Shown here piece by piece: positions 16,108-24,791 of a DNA stretch of 64,000 nt (within the stretch, counting starts at the first letter, position 1; every line of letters begins with the position of its first letter). The DNA is taken from the NCBI RefSeq assembly GCF_900112285.1, contig NZ_FOKZ01000002.1:62001-126000 (forward strand), read 5' to 3'. The translations under genes and the position numbers were made by a program. Below the pieces are notes generated by a model. It was not told the DNA's origin and did no database searches. It saw only the letters and a list, made by a program, of their open reading frames with translations. Source of the DNA: Polaromonas sp. OV174. Lineage in GTDB: Bacteria > Pseudomonadota > Gammaproteobacteria > Burkholderiales > Burkholderiaceae_C.

Positions 16108-17688
16108 TCAGGTGATGGTGCCCAGCTGCCAGGGCACGAACTCGTTCTGGCCGTAGCCGTGCAGCTCGCTGCGGGTCTGCGTGCCTGAGGCCACGTCCAG
16201 CATCAGCTGGAACAAGGCCGCGCCGGCCTGCGCAATCGACAGCGTGCCGTCCACGATGGGGCCGCAGTTGAAATCCATGTCATCCGACTGGCGCTCCCAC
16301 AAGGCGGTGTTGGTGGCCAGCTTTAACGAGGGCGACGGCGCGCAACCATAGGCCGAACCGCGCCCGGTGGTGAAGCAGATCATGTTGGCGCCGCCGGCCA
16401 CCTGGCCGGTCGCGGAGACCGGGTCGTAGCCCGGCGTGTCCATGAACACCAGGCCGCGTGCGCTCACCGGCATGGCGTACTCGTAGACCTCGACCAGATT
16501 GGTGCTGCCGCCCTTGGAAATGCCGCCCAGTGATTTTTCAAGCACCGTGGTTAGGCCGCCGGCCTTGTTGCCGGCCGAGGGGTTGTTGTTCATCTGCGCG
16601 CCATGGCGCTCACAATGCGCCTCCCACCAGTGGATGCGGTCCACCAGCTTTTGCCCCACGGCAGGCGTGACGGCACGCCGCGTCAGCAGATGCTCGGCGC
16701 CGTAAATTTCAGGGGTTTCCGACAGGATGGCGGTGCCACCATGCTGCACCAGCAAGTCAACCGCCGCGCCCAGCGCCGGGTTGGCAGAAATGCCGGAGTA
16801 ACCATCAGAGCCGCCGCACTGCAAGCCCACCACCAGATGGCTGACAGGCACCGGCTGGCGCTGGGCGGCATTGGCCTGCGCCAGCATGTCCTTGACGCAA
16901 GCAATGCCTTGCGCCACCGCCTTGGCCGTGCCGCCGGCATCCTGAATGCTGAAGCTGCGCAACTGCGCGCTTTGCGTCAAGCCCTGCGTGGCCAGCAGCT
17001 GGGAAATCTGGTTGGTCTCGCAGCCCAGCCCCACCACCAGCACATGCGAAAAATTGGGATGGCAGGCATAGCCGCCCAGGGTGCGCTGCAACACCGCCAG
17101 TCCTTCGCCCTCGGCATCGACGGCACAGCCCTGGCCGTGCGTGAGCGCCACCACCCCGTCAACCTGGGGGTATGGCGCCAGCATCTCGGGGTGAATGTCG
17201 CGCCGAAAATGGTCGGCGATGGCGCGTGCCACCGTGGCCGAACAATTAACCGAGGTGAGGATGCCTATGTAGTTGCGGGTGGCGACCCGGCCGTCCGCGC
17301 GCACGATGCCCATGAACGTCAGCGGCGCTGCAGCGGCAGCAGTTGCCACGGCATCCTGGCTGAACGCGTAGTCACGCGCGAAATCGCCCATGGCCAGGTT
17401 GTGGCTGTGCACATGCTGGCCGGGCAGTATGGCCTGACTGGCAAAGCCGATGATCTGGCCGTAGCGCCGCACCGGCGCGCCGGCCTCTATGGCGCGCACC
17501 GCCATCTTGTGGCCGGGCGGGATCAAGCCCACTACCTTCACACCGTCCTGGCCTTCTTCCGAGATGGTGCTGCCCGACACCAGTTGGACCCGCGCAATGA
17601 CGACGTCGTCATCGCGGTGCAGGCGAATCACGCGGGACACGCCAGACTGTCCGGCGGACGCCGCGGCTTGATTCAATGCTTCAGTCAT
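16108..17688 (-). CDS. UxaA/GarD-family sugar-acid dehydratase
   Basis: 526 residues with both halves of the altronate/galactarate dehydratase family: an N-terminal SAF domain (about 20-100, 'GLIPPGHKMAVRAI', 'ILPGQHVHSHNL') and the large C-terminal Fe-dependent domain ('NYIGILTSVNCSATVA', 'GLQCGGSDGYSGISANPALG', 'FTTGRGSAYGCAPSPSLKLATN'). It dehydrates an aldonate to a 2-keto-3-deoxy acid. Relatives act on altronate, galactarate, D-arabinonate or L-fuconate; a fuconate-type substrate fits the neighbours, but this is inference. It is the last gene of the minus-strand operon. The start at 17688 follows GAAGGG. Confidence 0.85.
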   Translation of the reverse strand: MTEALNQAAASAGQSGVSRVIRLHRDDDVVIARVQLVSGSTISEEGQDGVKVVGLIPPGHKMAVRAIEAGAPVRRYGQIIGFASQAILPGQHVHSHNLAMGDFARDYAFSQDAVATAAAAAPLTFMGIVRADGRVATRNYIGILTSVNCSATVARAIADHFRRDIHPEMLAPYPQVDGVVALTHGQGCAVDAEGEGLAVLQRTLGGYACHPNFSHVLVVGLGCETNQISQLLATQGLTQSAQLRSFSIQDAGGTAKAVAQGIACVKDMLAQANAAQRQPVPVSHLVVGLQCGGSDGYSGISANPALGAAVDLLVQHGGTAILSETPEIYGAEHLLTRRAVTPAVGQKLVDRIHWWEAHCERHGAQMNNNPSAGNKAGGLTTVLEKSLGGISKGGSTNLVEVYEYAMPVSARGLVFMDTPGYDPVSATGQVAGGANMICFTTGRGSAYGCAPSPSLKLATNTALWERQSDDMDFNCGPIVDGTLSIAQAGAALFQLMLDVASGTQTRSELHGYGQNEFVPWQLGTIT

Positions 17689-17710
17689 GGCGCTCAACCC
17701 TTCCCCGTGT

Positions 17711-18667
17711 TCACTCAGATTCAGGGGCGGCCAGCAAGGCCCGCACCTGCGCCAAACTTGGCATGCCACCGATGGCGCCGTGGCCGGTCACCGACAAGGC
17801 CGCCGCCGCATTGGCCAGCTCCATGGCCGCCGGCAATGCCTCGCCCCGGGCCAGCGCCGCCGCCAGCGCACCCGTGAAGGTGTCGCCGGCACCAATCGTG
17901 TCGGCCACCGCCATGCGGCGTCCCGGCAAGCTCAAGGGCGCCTGTCCGGCCTGGTACAGCCGGCAACCCGCCCCACCCAGCGTCACCAGCACCGCGGCCG
18001 CACCGCGCGCGATCAACACTTGCGCAGCGGCGTCGGTCGATGCGCCGGCATCCAGCCCGGCCAGCAGGAGCAGTTCGCTCTCGTTGGGCGTCAGCACATC
18101 GGTGAGGGCCAGCAGCGCGTCCGGCAAAGGTCGCGCAGGCGCCGGGTTCAGCACCGTTTTGGCGCCGGCCTCCCGCGCAATGGCAAAGGCCCGCTCAGTC
18201 ACCGCCAGTGGCACCTCGCAAGGCGCCATGACCACGCGGCAGTGCGACAGCAAGAGGCGCGCCGCCTCGGCATGGTGCGCGCCCAGGCCCGCGCCGGCGC
18301 CGGGGAACACCGCAATGCTGTTGTCGCCATCGTCGTAGACCAGAATCTGCGCCACGCCGCTGGGCTCGTCAGCGACCTGCTCCACCTGCTCCGTGGCAAT
18401 GCCTTCGTCCCGCCAGAGCTTGAGCCCCATGCGGCCAAAATCATCCTGCCCGATACGGGCAATCAGGGCCACGCGCGCACCCTGGCGGGCCGCCGCCACA
18501 GCCGCATTACTGCCCTTGCCGCCCGGGCTGATGCTGAAGGCGCTGGCCATCAGGGTCTCACCGCGTTCGATAGGCCGTGCCACCCTGGAGATCAGGTCGG
18601 CGTTCCAGCTGGCGACGCAGACCACGTCAGCGTGTTCACCGGAGGCCGCAGTGTCATCAAGCGTCAC
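17711..18667 (-). CDS. PfkB-family sugar kinase (ribokinase-like)
   Basis: 318 residues. Both PfkB signatures are present: 'SPGGKGSNAAVAAARQGA' (48-65) and the catalytic 'ADTIGAGDTFTGAL' with base D262. Ribokinase-type enzymes phosphorylate pentoses, 2-keto-3-deoxy acids or nucleosides. A kinase is not needed for a fully non-phosphorylating pathway, so it may act on a pathway intermediate or a second substrate. Its start codon abuts the dctM stop (18668), suggesting coupled translation within the operon. Confidence 0.85.
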   Translation of the reverse strand: MTLDDTAASGEHADVVCVASWNADLISRVARPIERGETLMASAFSISPGGKGSNAAVAAARQGARVALIARIGQDDFGRMGLKLWRDEGIATEQVEQVADEPSGVAQILVYDDGDNSIAVFPGAGAGLGAHHAEAARLLLSHCRVVMAPCEVPLAVTERAFAIAREAGAKTVLNPAPARPLPDALLALTDVLTPNESELLLLAGLDAGASTDAAAQVLIARGAAAVLVTLGGAGCRLYQAGQAPLSLPGRRMAVADTIGAGDTFTGALAAALARGEALPAAMELANAAAALSVTGHGAIGGMPSLAQVRALLAAPESE

Positions 18668-19966
18668 TTATTTCGCTCCGTAACCCATGGTCTGCGGCAG
18701 CCACAGCACGATTTGCGGGAAAAAGGTCATGGCCAGCAACAGCAGCAGCAACATGGCAAGAAAGGGCCAGCCCTCCTTCATCATTTCACCAATCGGAATA
18801 CCGGTCAGCGCCTTGGTCACGAACAGCAGCATGCCAAACGGCGGGTGAATCAGGCCGATCATCATGTTGAGCACCACCAGCACGCCAAAGTGCACCAGGT
18901 CCACGCCCAGCAGCTTGGCGGCGGGCAGCAGCATGGGCACAAACACCAGCAGCAGCACCGACACATCCAAAAAGCAGCCCAGCACCAGGAACATCACGTT
19001 GACCAGCAGCAAAAACTTGATCTGCGACAAGTGCATGCTGTCGACCCACATCGCCATGGCCTGCGGCACGCCTTCGGCGGTGAAGGCGTAATTCAGCATG
19101 AAGGAGCCGGCCAGAATCATGGTGATCACTGCACTGCCGCGGGTCGACTCCAGCACCACGCCCCAGAAAGTGCGCCAGGTCAGCGCGCGATAGATCACGC
19201 CTGCCAGCACCAGCGCATGAAAAGCGGCCACGGCGGCGGCTTCGGTCGGCGTGAAAATCCCGGAGTAAATGCCGCCCAACAGCACGATGGGCATGGACAG
19301 CGGCAGGGCACCGCGATAGATGATGGCCGGCCATTCCTTCAGCGGAATCTTGTCCTCACGCGGCATATTGCGTTTGACGGCAATGAAATGCACCACGCCC
19401 ATCATCAAGAACGCCATCAAAAAGCCCGGTACCACGCCGCCCAAAAACAGCGCACCGACCGAGGCGCCCGACACCAGGGCGTAAATCACCATGGGAATCG
19501 ACGGCGGAATGATGGGCCCGAGGGTGGCGCTGGCGACCACCACGGCACCGGCAAAGCCGCGTGTGTATTCCGGCTTTTTCAGCATCTGGCGAATCGTGAC
19601 CAGGCCGGGTCCGGCGGCGTCGGCAATGGCGCTGCCGCTCATGCCCGAAAACACCACGCTGACCAGAATGTCCACCTGGGCCAGGCCGCCACGCACGCGT
19701 CCGACCAGGATGCGGCAGAAGTCAAAAATCCGCTCGCTGACCGTGCCGGCATTCATGATGTTGGCGGCAAACACGAAGAGCGGCACCGCCAGCAGCACAT
19801 AGCTGTTGTACAAACCATTGCCAATCTGCTCGGCCACCAGACCTACGTCCTGACCCTTGACCATCAGGTAGGCAATGCCGGAGACCACCATGGAAAAACC
19901 GATGGGCATGCGCAGCAACATGCCGGCCACCAGGACCAAAACCAAAACCAGAATTCCGGATGTCAT
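18668..19966 (-). CDS. dctM: TRAP transporter large permease (DctM)
   Basis: 432 residues with about 12-13 membrane segments. The family opening 'LVLVAGMLLRMPIGFSMVVSGIAYL' and the later 'GPIIPPSIPMVIYALVSGASVGALFLGGVVPG' are typical of DctM. Together with DctQ and DctP it forms a Na+-driven, receptor-dependent importer in the inner membrane. It overlaps the dctQ end by 4 bases. Confidence 0.93.
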   Translation of the reverse strand: MTSGILVLVLVLVAGMLLRMPIGFSMVVSGIAYLMVKGQDVGLVAEQIGNGLYNSYVLLAVPLFVFAANIMNAGTVSERIFDFCRILVGRVRGGLAQVDILVSVVFSGMSGSAIADAAGPGLVTIRQMLKKPEYTRGFAGAVVVASATLGPIIPPSIPMVIYALVSGASVGALFLGGVVPGFLMAFLMMGVVHFIAVKRNMPREDKIPLKEWPAIIYRGALPLSMPIVLLGGIYSGIFTPTEAAAVAAFHALVLAGVIYRALTWRTFWGVVLESTRGSAVITMILAGSFMLNYAFTAEGVPQAMAMWVDSMHLSQIKFLLLVNVMFLVLGCFLDVSVLLLVFVPMLLPAAKLLGVDLVHFGVLVVLNMMIGLIHPPFGMLLFVTKALTGIPIGEMMKEGWPFLAMLLLLLLAMTFFPQIVLWLPQTMGYGAK

Positions 19967-20442
19967 ATACGCAGCTCCGCTTCAAGACCAATACCCCGAA
20001 TCGCGTTCCAGATGGCCCACGCAGAGCGAACAACCAGCGCCACCAGCAGCAGCACAAAAGGTAAAAACACCCACATAAAGGAAAGACCCAGCACGGGGGT
20101 GCCTTCACGCGCCATGAAGTGCACATAGTCCCAGCTGGCCGGAATGCCGCACAGCGCCAAGCCGCCTATCAGCAGGTTGCCGACGATTTGCATCACTTGC
20201 CGGGCGCGCCGGCTGACGCTGTTCCAGACCAGGTCGAACACCACATGCTCACGCTCGGGTACCACGACGGCCGCCGCCCACAGGATGACCCAGACATAGA
20301 GGATCACGGCGGCTTCGTCGGTCCACGCCATCGGCTTGTTGAAGCCGAAGCGTGCCGTGACCTGGATCACGAACACGATGAACAGGGTCAGGAACAGTCC
20401 GCCGCCAATGGCATTGGCGGCTTTTTGAGGCCAGGTTTTCAT
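19963..20442 (-). CDS. dctQ: TRAP transporter small permease (DctQ)
   Basis: 159 residues with four membrane segments and the DctQ motif 'FNKPMAWTDEAAVILYVWVILWAA' around residues 33-56. It lies between dctP (20 bases upstream) and dctM (4-base overlap) in the usual order P-Q-M. Confidence 0.9.
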   Translation of the reverse strand: MKTWPQKAANAIGGGLFLTLFIVFVIQVTARFGFNKPMAWTDEAAVILYVWVILWAAAVVVPEREHVVFDLVWNSVSRRARQVMQIVGNLLIGGLALCGIPASWDYVHFMAREGTPVLGLSFMWVFLPFVLLLVALVVRSAWAIWNAIRGIGLEAELRI

Positions 20443-20462
20443 GGGGATGAGGCCTGTCAGCG

Positions 20463-21470
20463 TTACTTGGTGGCGTTGATGCGCTCAACCAGGCCTTTGG
20501 GCCAGACCTTGGCGTAGTCGGAGTTCTGATAGGTGGTCTGCACCGACTTGCGGAAGGCATCCACATCCGGCGTGGTGACCTGCAGGCCTTGCTGCTTGAA
20601 GAAGTCCACCAGCTGAGCCTCTTCCTTGATGCGGTTCTCGTTGTTGTAGCTGGACGCAGCCTCGGCAGCCGCCTTGACCTTTTGCTTTTGCGCTGGATTC
20701 ATGGCGTTCCAGGCCTTGTTGGAAATGGCAATGAAGATGCCGTCCACCAGATGGCTGGTCAGCACGATCTGCTTGGTCACCTCATAGAACTTGGCAGCGC
20801 GTATCGAGGGCAGAGGATTGTCCTGGCCGTCAATGGTGCCGGTCTTCAGACCCAGGTAGACCTCGCCAAAAGCCAGCGGTGTGGCCGTAGCGCCCAGGGC
20901 TTCACCCAGGAACAGCCATTCCTTGGAGCCGGGCATGCGCAACTTGATGCCCTTGAGGTCGGCAGGTGTCTTCACGGTGCGCGCCTCGCGCAGATTGACT
21001 TGGCGGGTGCCGAGGTAGACGGTGGACAGCGGCGTCACATCCATTTTTTCCGACACGGTTTTGAACATTTCCGCGCCTATGGGGCCTTTGAACACCTTTT
21101 GCTGGTGGTCCGGGTCGCGCACGATGTAGCCGGCGGTGAAAATCGAAAACTCAGGCACCAGCTTGGCAATGTCAAAGGCCGAGATGGAAGACAACTCAAG
21201 ATTGCCGCGGGCCATGGCGGTGGGCTCGGTGCCCTGCTTGAACAGCGAGGCGTTCAGGTTGATCTGCACATCGAATTCGCCGGGCGCGCTTTTCTCCAGG
21301 TTGTCCTTGAAAACCGTCCACATCTTGGCGTGCCAGTCATCGGGAACGGCCGGCGTCGAAACGCGCAAGAGCACCTTGTTCTGCGCCTGTGCGGTGGACA
21401 GCAGCGCGCCCATCAGGACCACGGCGGAAGCGGTGGCCAGCAAGCTGCGGCGAATCAGGGAAGTTGTCAT
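20463..21470 (-). CDS. dctP: TRAP transporter substrate-binding protein (DctP)
   Basis: 335 residues. The start at 21470 has AGGAGA six bases upstream on its strand and gives a clean Sec signal peptide ending 'TAQAQN'. The mature protein shows the DctP fold and the ligand-binding 'GIKLRMPGSKEWLFLGEALGATATPLAFGEVYLGLKTGTIDGQDNPL', in which the conserved Arg contacts a carboxylate. The Arg suggests a sugar acid or other carboxylate ligand rather than a neutral sugar, but TRAP receptors for neutral ligands exist. Confidence 0.9.
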   Translation of the reverse strand: MTTSLIRRSLLATASAVVLMGALLSTAQAQNKVLLRVSTPAVPDDWHAKMWTVFKDNLEKSAPGEFDVQINLNASLFKQGTEPTAMARGNLELSSISAFDIAKLVPEFSIFTAGYIVRDPDHQQKVFKGPIGAEMFKTVSEKMDVTPLSTVYLGTRQVNLREARTVKTPADLKGIKLRMPGSKEWLFLGEALGATATPLAFGEVYLGLKTGTIDGQDNPLPSIRAAKFYEVTKQIVLTSHLVDGIFIAISNKAWNAMNPAQKQKVKAAAEAASSYNNENRIKEEAQLVDFFKQQGLQVTTPDVDAFRKSVQTTYQNSDYAKVWPKGLVERINATK

Positions 21471-21551
21471 GTTGTCTCCTTTTTTATCGTTCATGGATTG
21501 CCAAAAATTGACGGTGAAGCCTATCACCCACCGGCCCGGTCGGATATCGCC

Positions 21552-22478
21552 TTAGTCAGACACCCGCTCCACGCCAAAGGCGCGAATCGCCGCCTCCAGC
21601 GCCGTGAATTGTGCCGGGCTCAAGGCCACCAGCGGAGGCCGCACACGCAGCCAGGCCTGGTCGCCGCTCAGTATGGCCATGATGCCCTTGAGGGCCGGCA
21701 TCAAGGAGTAGTCGCCCAGCAGGCCGATCAGGTCAATGGCGCGCTGCCGGTCTGCGGGCGTGGCCGGCGCATCGGGCAGCGTGACCAGGCGGTGGACCAG
21801 GCGCGGCATGAAGTTGGCCAGGCCGCTGATCGCGCCCGTGCTGCCGAGCCTGCCCATTTCCGGCAGGTCAGGCTCATAGCCGACGTAAACCGTCAGGTCC
21901 TTCATGAAACTCTCGGCCAGACCGACGGAATGCGCGGTGCTGCAGGCGCTGTCCTTGATGCCCAGAATGGTCTCGGGGTAGCGCTTTTTGAGCGTATCTA
22001 TCACGTGGTGCGACAGGCTCACACCGCTGACCTGCGGGATGTGATACAGGTAGATCTTGAGCCTGGCATCGTCCACACCGTCTATCACCTGGCAATAGCA
22101 GTCGATGATGCCTTGGTCGGACACGCCCTTGAAGAAAAAGGGCGGCAGCATCAGGCAGCCATGCACGCCGATCTGCACGGCATGCCGCGTCAACTCCAGC
22201 GTCTCGGGCAGAGCCGCGCAACTGGTCGACACCATGATCTGCGCTGCCGGAACCCCGTGGCGGACCATAGCTTCCAGCGCCTCGCGCCGCTCGGCCATGG
22301 AAAACGAGGCGCCCTCGCCCGTGGTGCCAAACAGCGTGACGCCGCCACAGCCCGCGCGTATCAGCGCACTGGCATGGGCCGCGAACTTGGCATGATCGAT
22401 GCTCAGGTCCTCGTTCAAAGGGGTCAGCATGGCGGGCCAGATGCCGCGAAAGGCTTGCGAAGGGGAAAGAGAAGTCAC
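21552..22478 (-). CDS. DapA-family (DHDPS/NAL) aldolase
   Basis: 308 residues from a GTG at 22478 that overlaps the gntR stop (GTGA) and has GGAG upstream. The class I aldolase signature residues are present: GTTGEG (51-56), the catalytic Tyr in 'YLYHIPQ' (Y145) and the Schiff-base Lys in 'GIKDSAC' (K175). This family cleaves 2-keto-3-deoxy sugar acids to pyruvate and an aldehyde. Here the product would be pyruvate plus lactaldehyde or glycolaldehyde if the substrate is a fuconate- or pentonate-derived acid. A dihydrodipicolinate synthase role is unlikely in this context. Confidence 0.82.
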   Translation of the reverse strand: MTSLSPSQAFRGIWPAMLTPLNEDLSIDHAKFAAHASALIRAGCGGVTLFGTTGEGASFSMAERREALEAMVRHGVPAAQIMVSTSCAALPETLELTRHAVQIGVHGCLMLPPFFFKGVSDQGIIDCYCQVIDGVDDARLKIYLYHIPQVSGVSLSHHVIDTLKKRYPETILGIKDSACSTAHSVGLAESFMKDLTVYVGYEPDLPEMGRLGSTGAISGLANFMPRLVHRLVTLPDAPATPADRQRAIDLIGLLGDYSLMPALKGIMAILSGDQAWLRVRPPLVALSPAQFTALEAAIRAFGVERVSD

Positions 22479-23182
22479 TTCAAGGTCTCCAAAGACCACG
22501 GCATTTCGGGCCGCGGCAGTCCTAGTACGCGCCGGTGCGCACTCTCAATATGATGGGTAATGCGCTGCGCCGCCGCCACCGGGTCGCGCTGCTTGAGCGC
22601 GTCGATAAACCACAGGTGCTCTTCCATGGCGGGCAGCAGCACATCGGCGCTCAGCGTCGTGCCTTCGAGCTTGATCAGGCGCACGCGCAGGCTGTTGATC
22701 CGGTACACGTCCGAGATCAGCTCATTGTTGGAGGCGTCAATCATCAGGTCATGCAAGCCCCAGTCGACCATGGTGGCATCCGACAGCAGGCTGTCGTCAA
22801 TGGTGCCGCTGCGCGCGCGCCGCACGATCTGCAGGTGCGCCTCCTCGATCGCCAGCAGGTCGGCGTCGGAAACGCTGGTCGTGAATCGGATGGCCGCTTC
22901 GCGCTCCAGCAGCAGCCGCAGCTGAAAGGCGTTGTTGATCAGCTTGAGATCGACATGGGCAATCTGCAGGCCGCGCTGCGGCACCGTGTGCAGCAGGCCT
23001 TCGGCCTCCAGGCGCGGAATCAGTTCCCGCACGGCGCCCAGAGGCATACCCAAAAGCTGCATCAGCTCGCGCTGTGAAATGAATTGCCCGGGATGGATAT
23101 TGGCCTGGACAATTTGCTGTTGAAAGCTCTCGTAGGCCTGAGCCCGAAGGCTGGTGGAAGGCACGCGCACGGGGCTGCTCAT
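22475..23182 (-). CDS. GntR-family regulator (FadR/FCD type)
   Basis: 235 residues. An N-terminal winged helix ('SQRELMQLLGMPLGAVRELIPRLEAEGLLHTVPQRGLQI', about 38-76) and an all-helical FCD ligand domain place it in the FadR subfamily, whose effectors are usually small organic acids. It overlaps fucU (4 bases) and the aldolase gene (4 bases). It probably controls both divergent arms through the palindromes at 23702-23769. Confidence 0.88.
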   Translation of the reverse strand: MSSPVRVPSTSLRAQAYESFQQQIVQANIHPGQFISQRELMQLLGMPLGAVRELIPRLEAEGLLHTVPQRGLQIAHVDLKLINNAFQLRLLLEREAAIRFTTSVSDADLLAIEEAHLQIVRRARSGTIDDSLLSDATMVDWGLHDLMIDASNNELISDVYRINSLRVRLIKLEGTTLSADVLLPAMEEHLWFIDALKQRDPVAAAQRITHHIESAHRRVLGLPRPEMPWSLETLK

Positions 23183-23625
23183 GTCACTGCCCCCGACACC
23201 ACGCCCTTGCGCAGCAGGATGTTGCCGTAAGTGCGTCGCTCCCCCGTGCGCAAGATCACAAAGGCCGCGCTCGCCTGAGCGTAAAAAGTCTCGCGCACCA
23301 AGCCGGTCGGCGCCGCCTCGCCCGCCTCGGCCAACAGCAACTTGAATTGCAGCACGGGCAAGGGCACGGCGGCCGGATCGCCCACCACCTCCATCACCCG
23401 AACCGGATCGGCCAGGAAAGTGTCCACGGGCAGCAGCTGCAGCACGGCCTGCAGCGCTGCGGGCGCATCCACACCCGCCAGTTCCACCAGACGAGCGCCC
23501 CCCTGGGCGGCCAGGCGTGCGGCGGGAAAGTTGGCATCGACGATGGCGACGTCATCACCATGCCCCATGCTCGCCAAGGCATGCAGCGCATCGGGAGTCA
23601 GCAGAGAAGGCAGGTTTTTCAGCAC
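23179..23625 (-). CDS. fucU: FucU/RbsD-type sugar mutarotase
   Basis: 148 residues from the GTG at 23625; a TTG at 23634 would add three residues. Alignment by eye to FucU puts 'VLKNLPSLLTPDALHALASMGHGDDVAIVDANFPA' over the FucU N-terminus, and the C-terminal 'RTGERRTYGNILLRKGVV' matches the FucU ending. FucU interconverts L-fucose anomers, so this is the strongest hint that the cluster handles L-fucose or a stereochemically similar sugar. It is the first gene of the minus-strand operon. No clear ribosome site is visible. Confidence 0.8.
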   Translation of the reverse strand: MLKNLPSLLTPDALHALASMGHGDDVAIVDANFPAARLAAQGGARLVELAGVDAPAALQAVLQLLPVDTFLADPVRVMEVVGDPAAVPLPVLQFKLLLAEAGEAAPTGLVRETFYAQASAAFVILRTGERRTYGNILLRKGVVSGAVT

Positions 23626-23701
23626 GGCGGGCAATCAAAATAAAAGTCAGGCTTGTCAGCTTGTGATGCCCCCTTTTTAAGGTGCCGTCACAAGGATTCA
23701 C

Positions 23702-23769
23702 GGGTTTTTACCGTGTTTACGTACTGACATGTTAGTCATAACATGCTGACTGTTTAACGGTAAAAACCC
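23702..23769. promoter_or_regulatory. Nested palindromic operator between divergent sugar operons
   Basis: GGGTTTTTACCGT (23702-23714) and ACGGTAAAAACCC (23757-23769) form a perfect 13-bp inverted repeat. Within it lies an 18-bp palindrome, CATGTTAGTCATAACATG (23728-23745), centred almost at the same point. The block occupies the 140-bp gap between the fucU and aldo/keto reductase starts. GntR-type dimers bind short palindromes, so the inner one is a likely GntR site; the outer arms could be a second site or overlap both promoters. Confidence 0.7.
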
Positions 23770-23774
23770 TGACG

Positions 23775-24791
23775 ATGAACTCATTCTTTCCTTCTTGCCT
23801 GGATGGCAACCTGCGCCTGGGCCTGGGCGGCGCCGCCCTGGGCAACCTGTTTTCCGTGGTCAGCGACGCACAATCGCAAGCCCTGCTGGAAGCGGCCTGG
23901 GCCAGCGGTTGCCGTAGCTTTGACACCGCACCGCATTACGGCCACGGCCGCTCGGAGCGGCGCCTGGGTGACGCCCTGCGCCCTCACGTCAGGGACAGCT
24001 ATGCCCTGTCCAGCAAGGTCGGCCGGCTGCTCACGCCCAACCCCGACGCGGCGCGCGAGCAGCACGGCTATGTGGACGTACTGCCCTTCGACCAGCACTG
24101 GGACTACAGCGCCGCCGGCACGCGGCGCAGCATAGAGGACAGCCTGCAACGCCTGGGCCTGGCCAGCCTGGATGTGGTCTACGTGCATGACCTGGACCGC
24201 GCCAATCATGGCGAACAGGCCCCGGCCGTGCTCCGCCAGGTGATAGAGGAAACGCTGCCCACGCTGCAGCAGCTCAAGCACGAGGGGCTGATTCGCGCCG
24301 TCGGCCTGGGCGTGAATGACACCCAGGTGGTGCTGGACGTGCTGCGCCATGCGGATCTGGACGCCTTGCTGCTGGCCGGACGCTACAGCCTGCTGGACCA
24401 CAGCGCCCTGCCCGAACTACTGCCCCTGTGCCTGCAGCGCGGGGTGCGCATTGCCCTGGGGGGCGTGTTCAATTCGGGCATTCTGGCCACGGGCACGCAA
24501 AACGGCCAGGCCACTTTCAACTACGCGCCGGCCTCCGGCGACTGGCTGGACCGCACCCGGCAGATCGAAGCCATTTGCGCCATCCATGACGTACCCCTGC
24601 GCGCCGCCGCGCTGCAGTTTGCGGCGGCGCATGCTGCGGTCGACATCGTCATGCTGGGCGCGCGCCATGTGGCCGAATGGGAAGACGGCCTCGCCATGAT
24701 GCGGCACCCCATCCCCTCCACCTTCTGGCAAGCCCTGCGCGAGGCACGGCTGCTGCCCGACGCGGCACCCACGCCCGGCGGCGCCGCATGA
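23775..24791 (+). CDS. Aldo/keto reductase, D-threo-aldose (L-fucose) 1-dehydrogenase type
   Basis: 338 residues. The AKR catalytic tetrad is visible: D50, Y55 (FDTAPHYGHGRSE), K81 (SSKVGRLL) and H138 (YVHDLD). This AKR branch oxidises L-fucose, L-galactose or D-arabinose at C1 to the lactone using NAD(P)+. It opens the plus-strand arm right after the operator and overlaps the lactonase gene by 4 bases, matching the sequence oxidation, then lactone hydrolysis. Confidence 0.82.
   Translation: MNSFFPSCLDGNLRLGLGGAALGNLFSVVSDAQSQALLEAAWASGCRSFDTAPHYGHGRSERRLGDALRPHVRDSYALSSKVGRLLTPNPDAAREQHGYVDVLPFDQHWDYSAAGTRRSIEDSLQRLGLASLDVVYVHDLDRANHGEQAPAVLRQVIEETLPTLQQLKHEGLIRAVGLGVNDTQVVLDVLRHADLDALLLAGRYSLLDHSALPELLPLCLQRGVRIALGGVFNSGILATGTQNGQATFNYAPASGDWLDRTRQIEAICAIHDVPLRAAALQFAAAHAAVDIVMLGARHVAEWEDGLAMMRHPIPSTFWQALREARLLPDAAPTPGGAA

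Noticed and set aside
17687..20128. 813-residue plus-strand open frame opposite dctM and the kinase
   Set aside because: Shadow frame rich in His/Gln/Arg with no recognisable fold; the minus-strand operon is well supported.
20589..22553. 654-residue plus-strand open frame opposite dctP and the aldolase
   Set aside because: Same reason: antisense of conserved genes, no motif.
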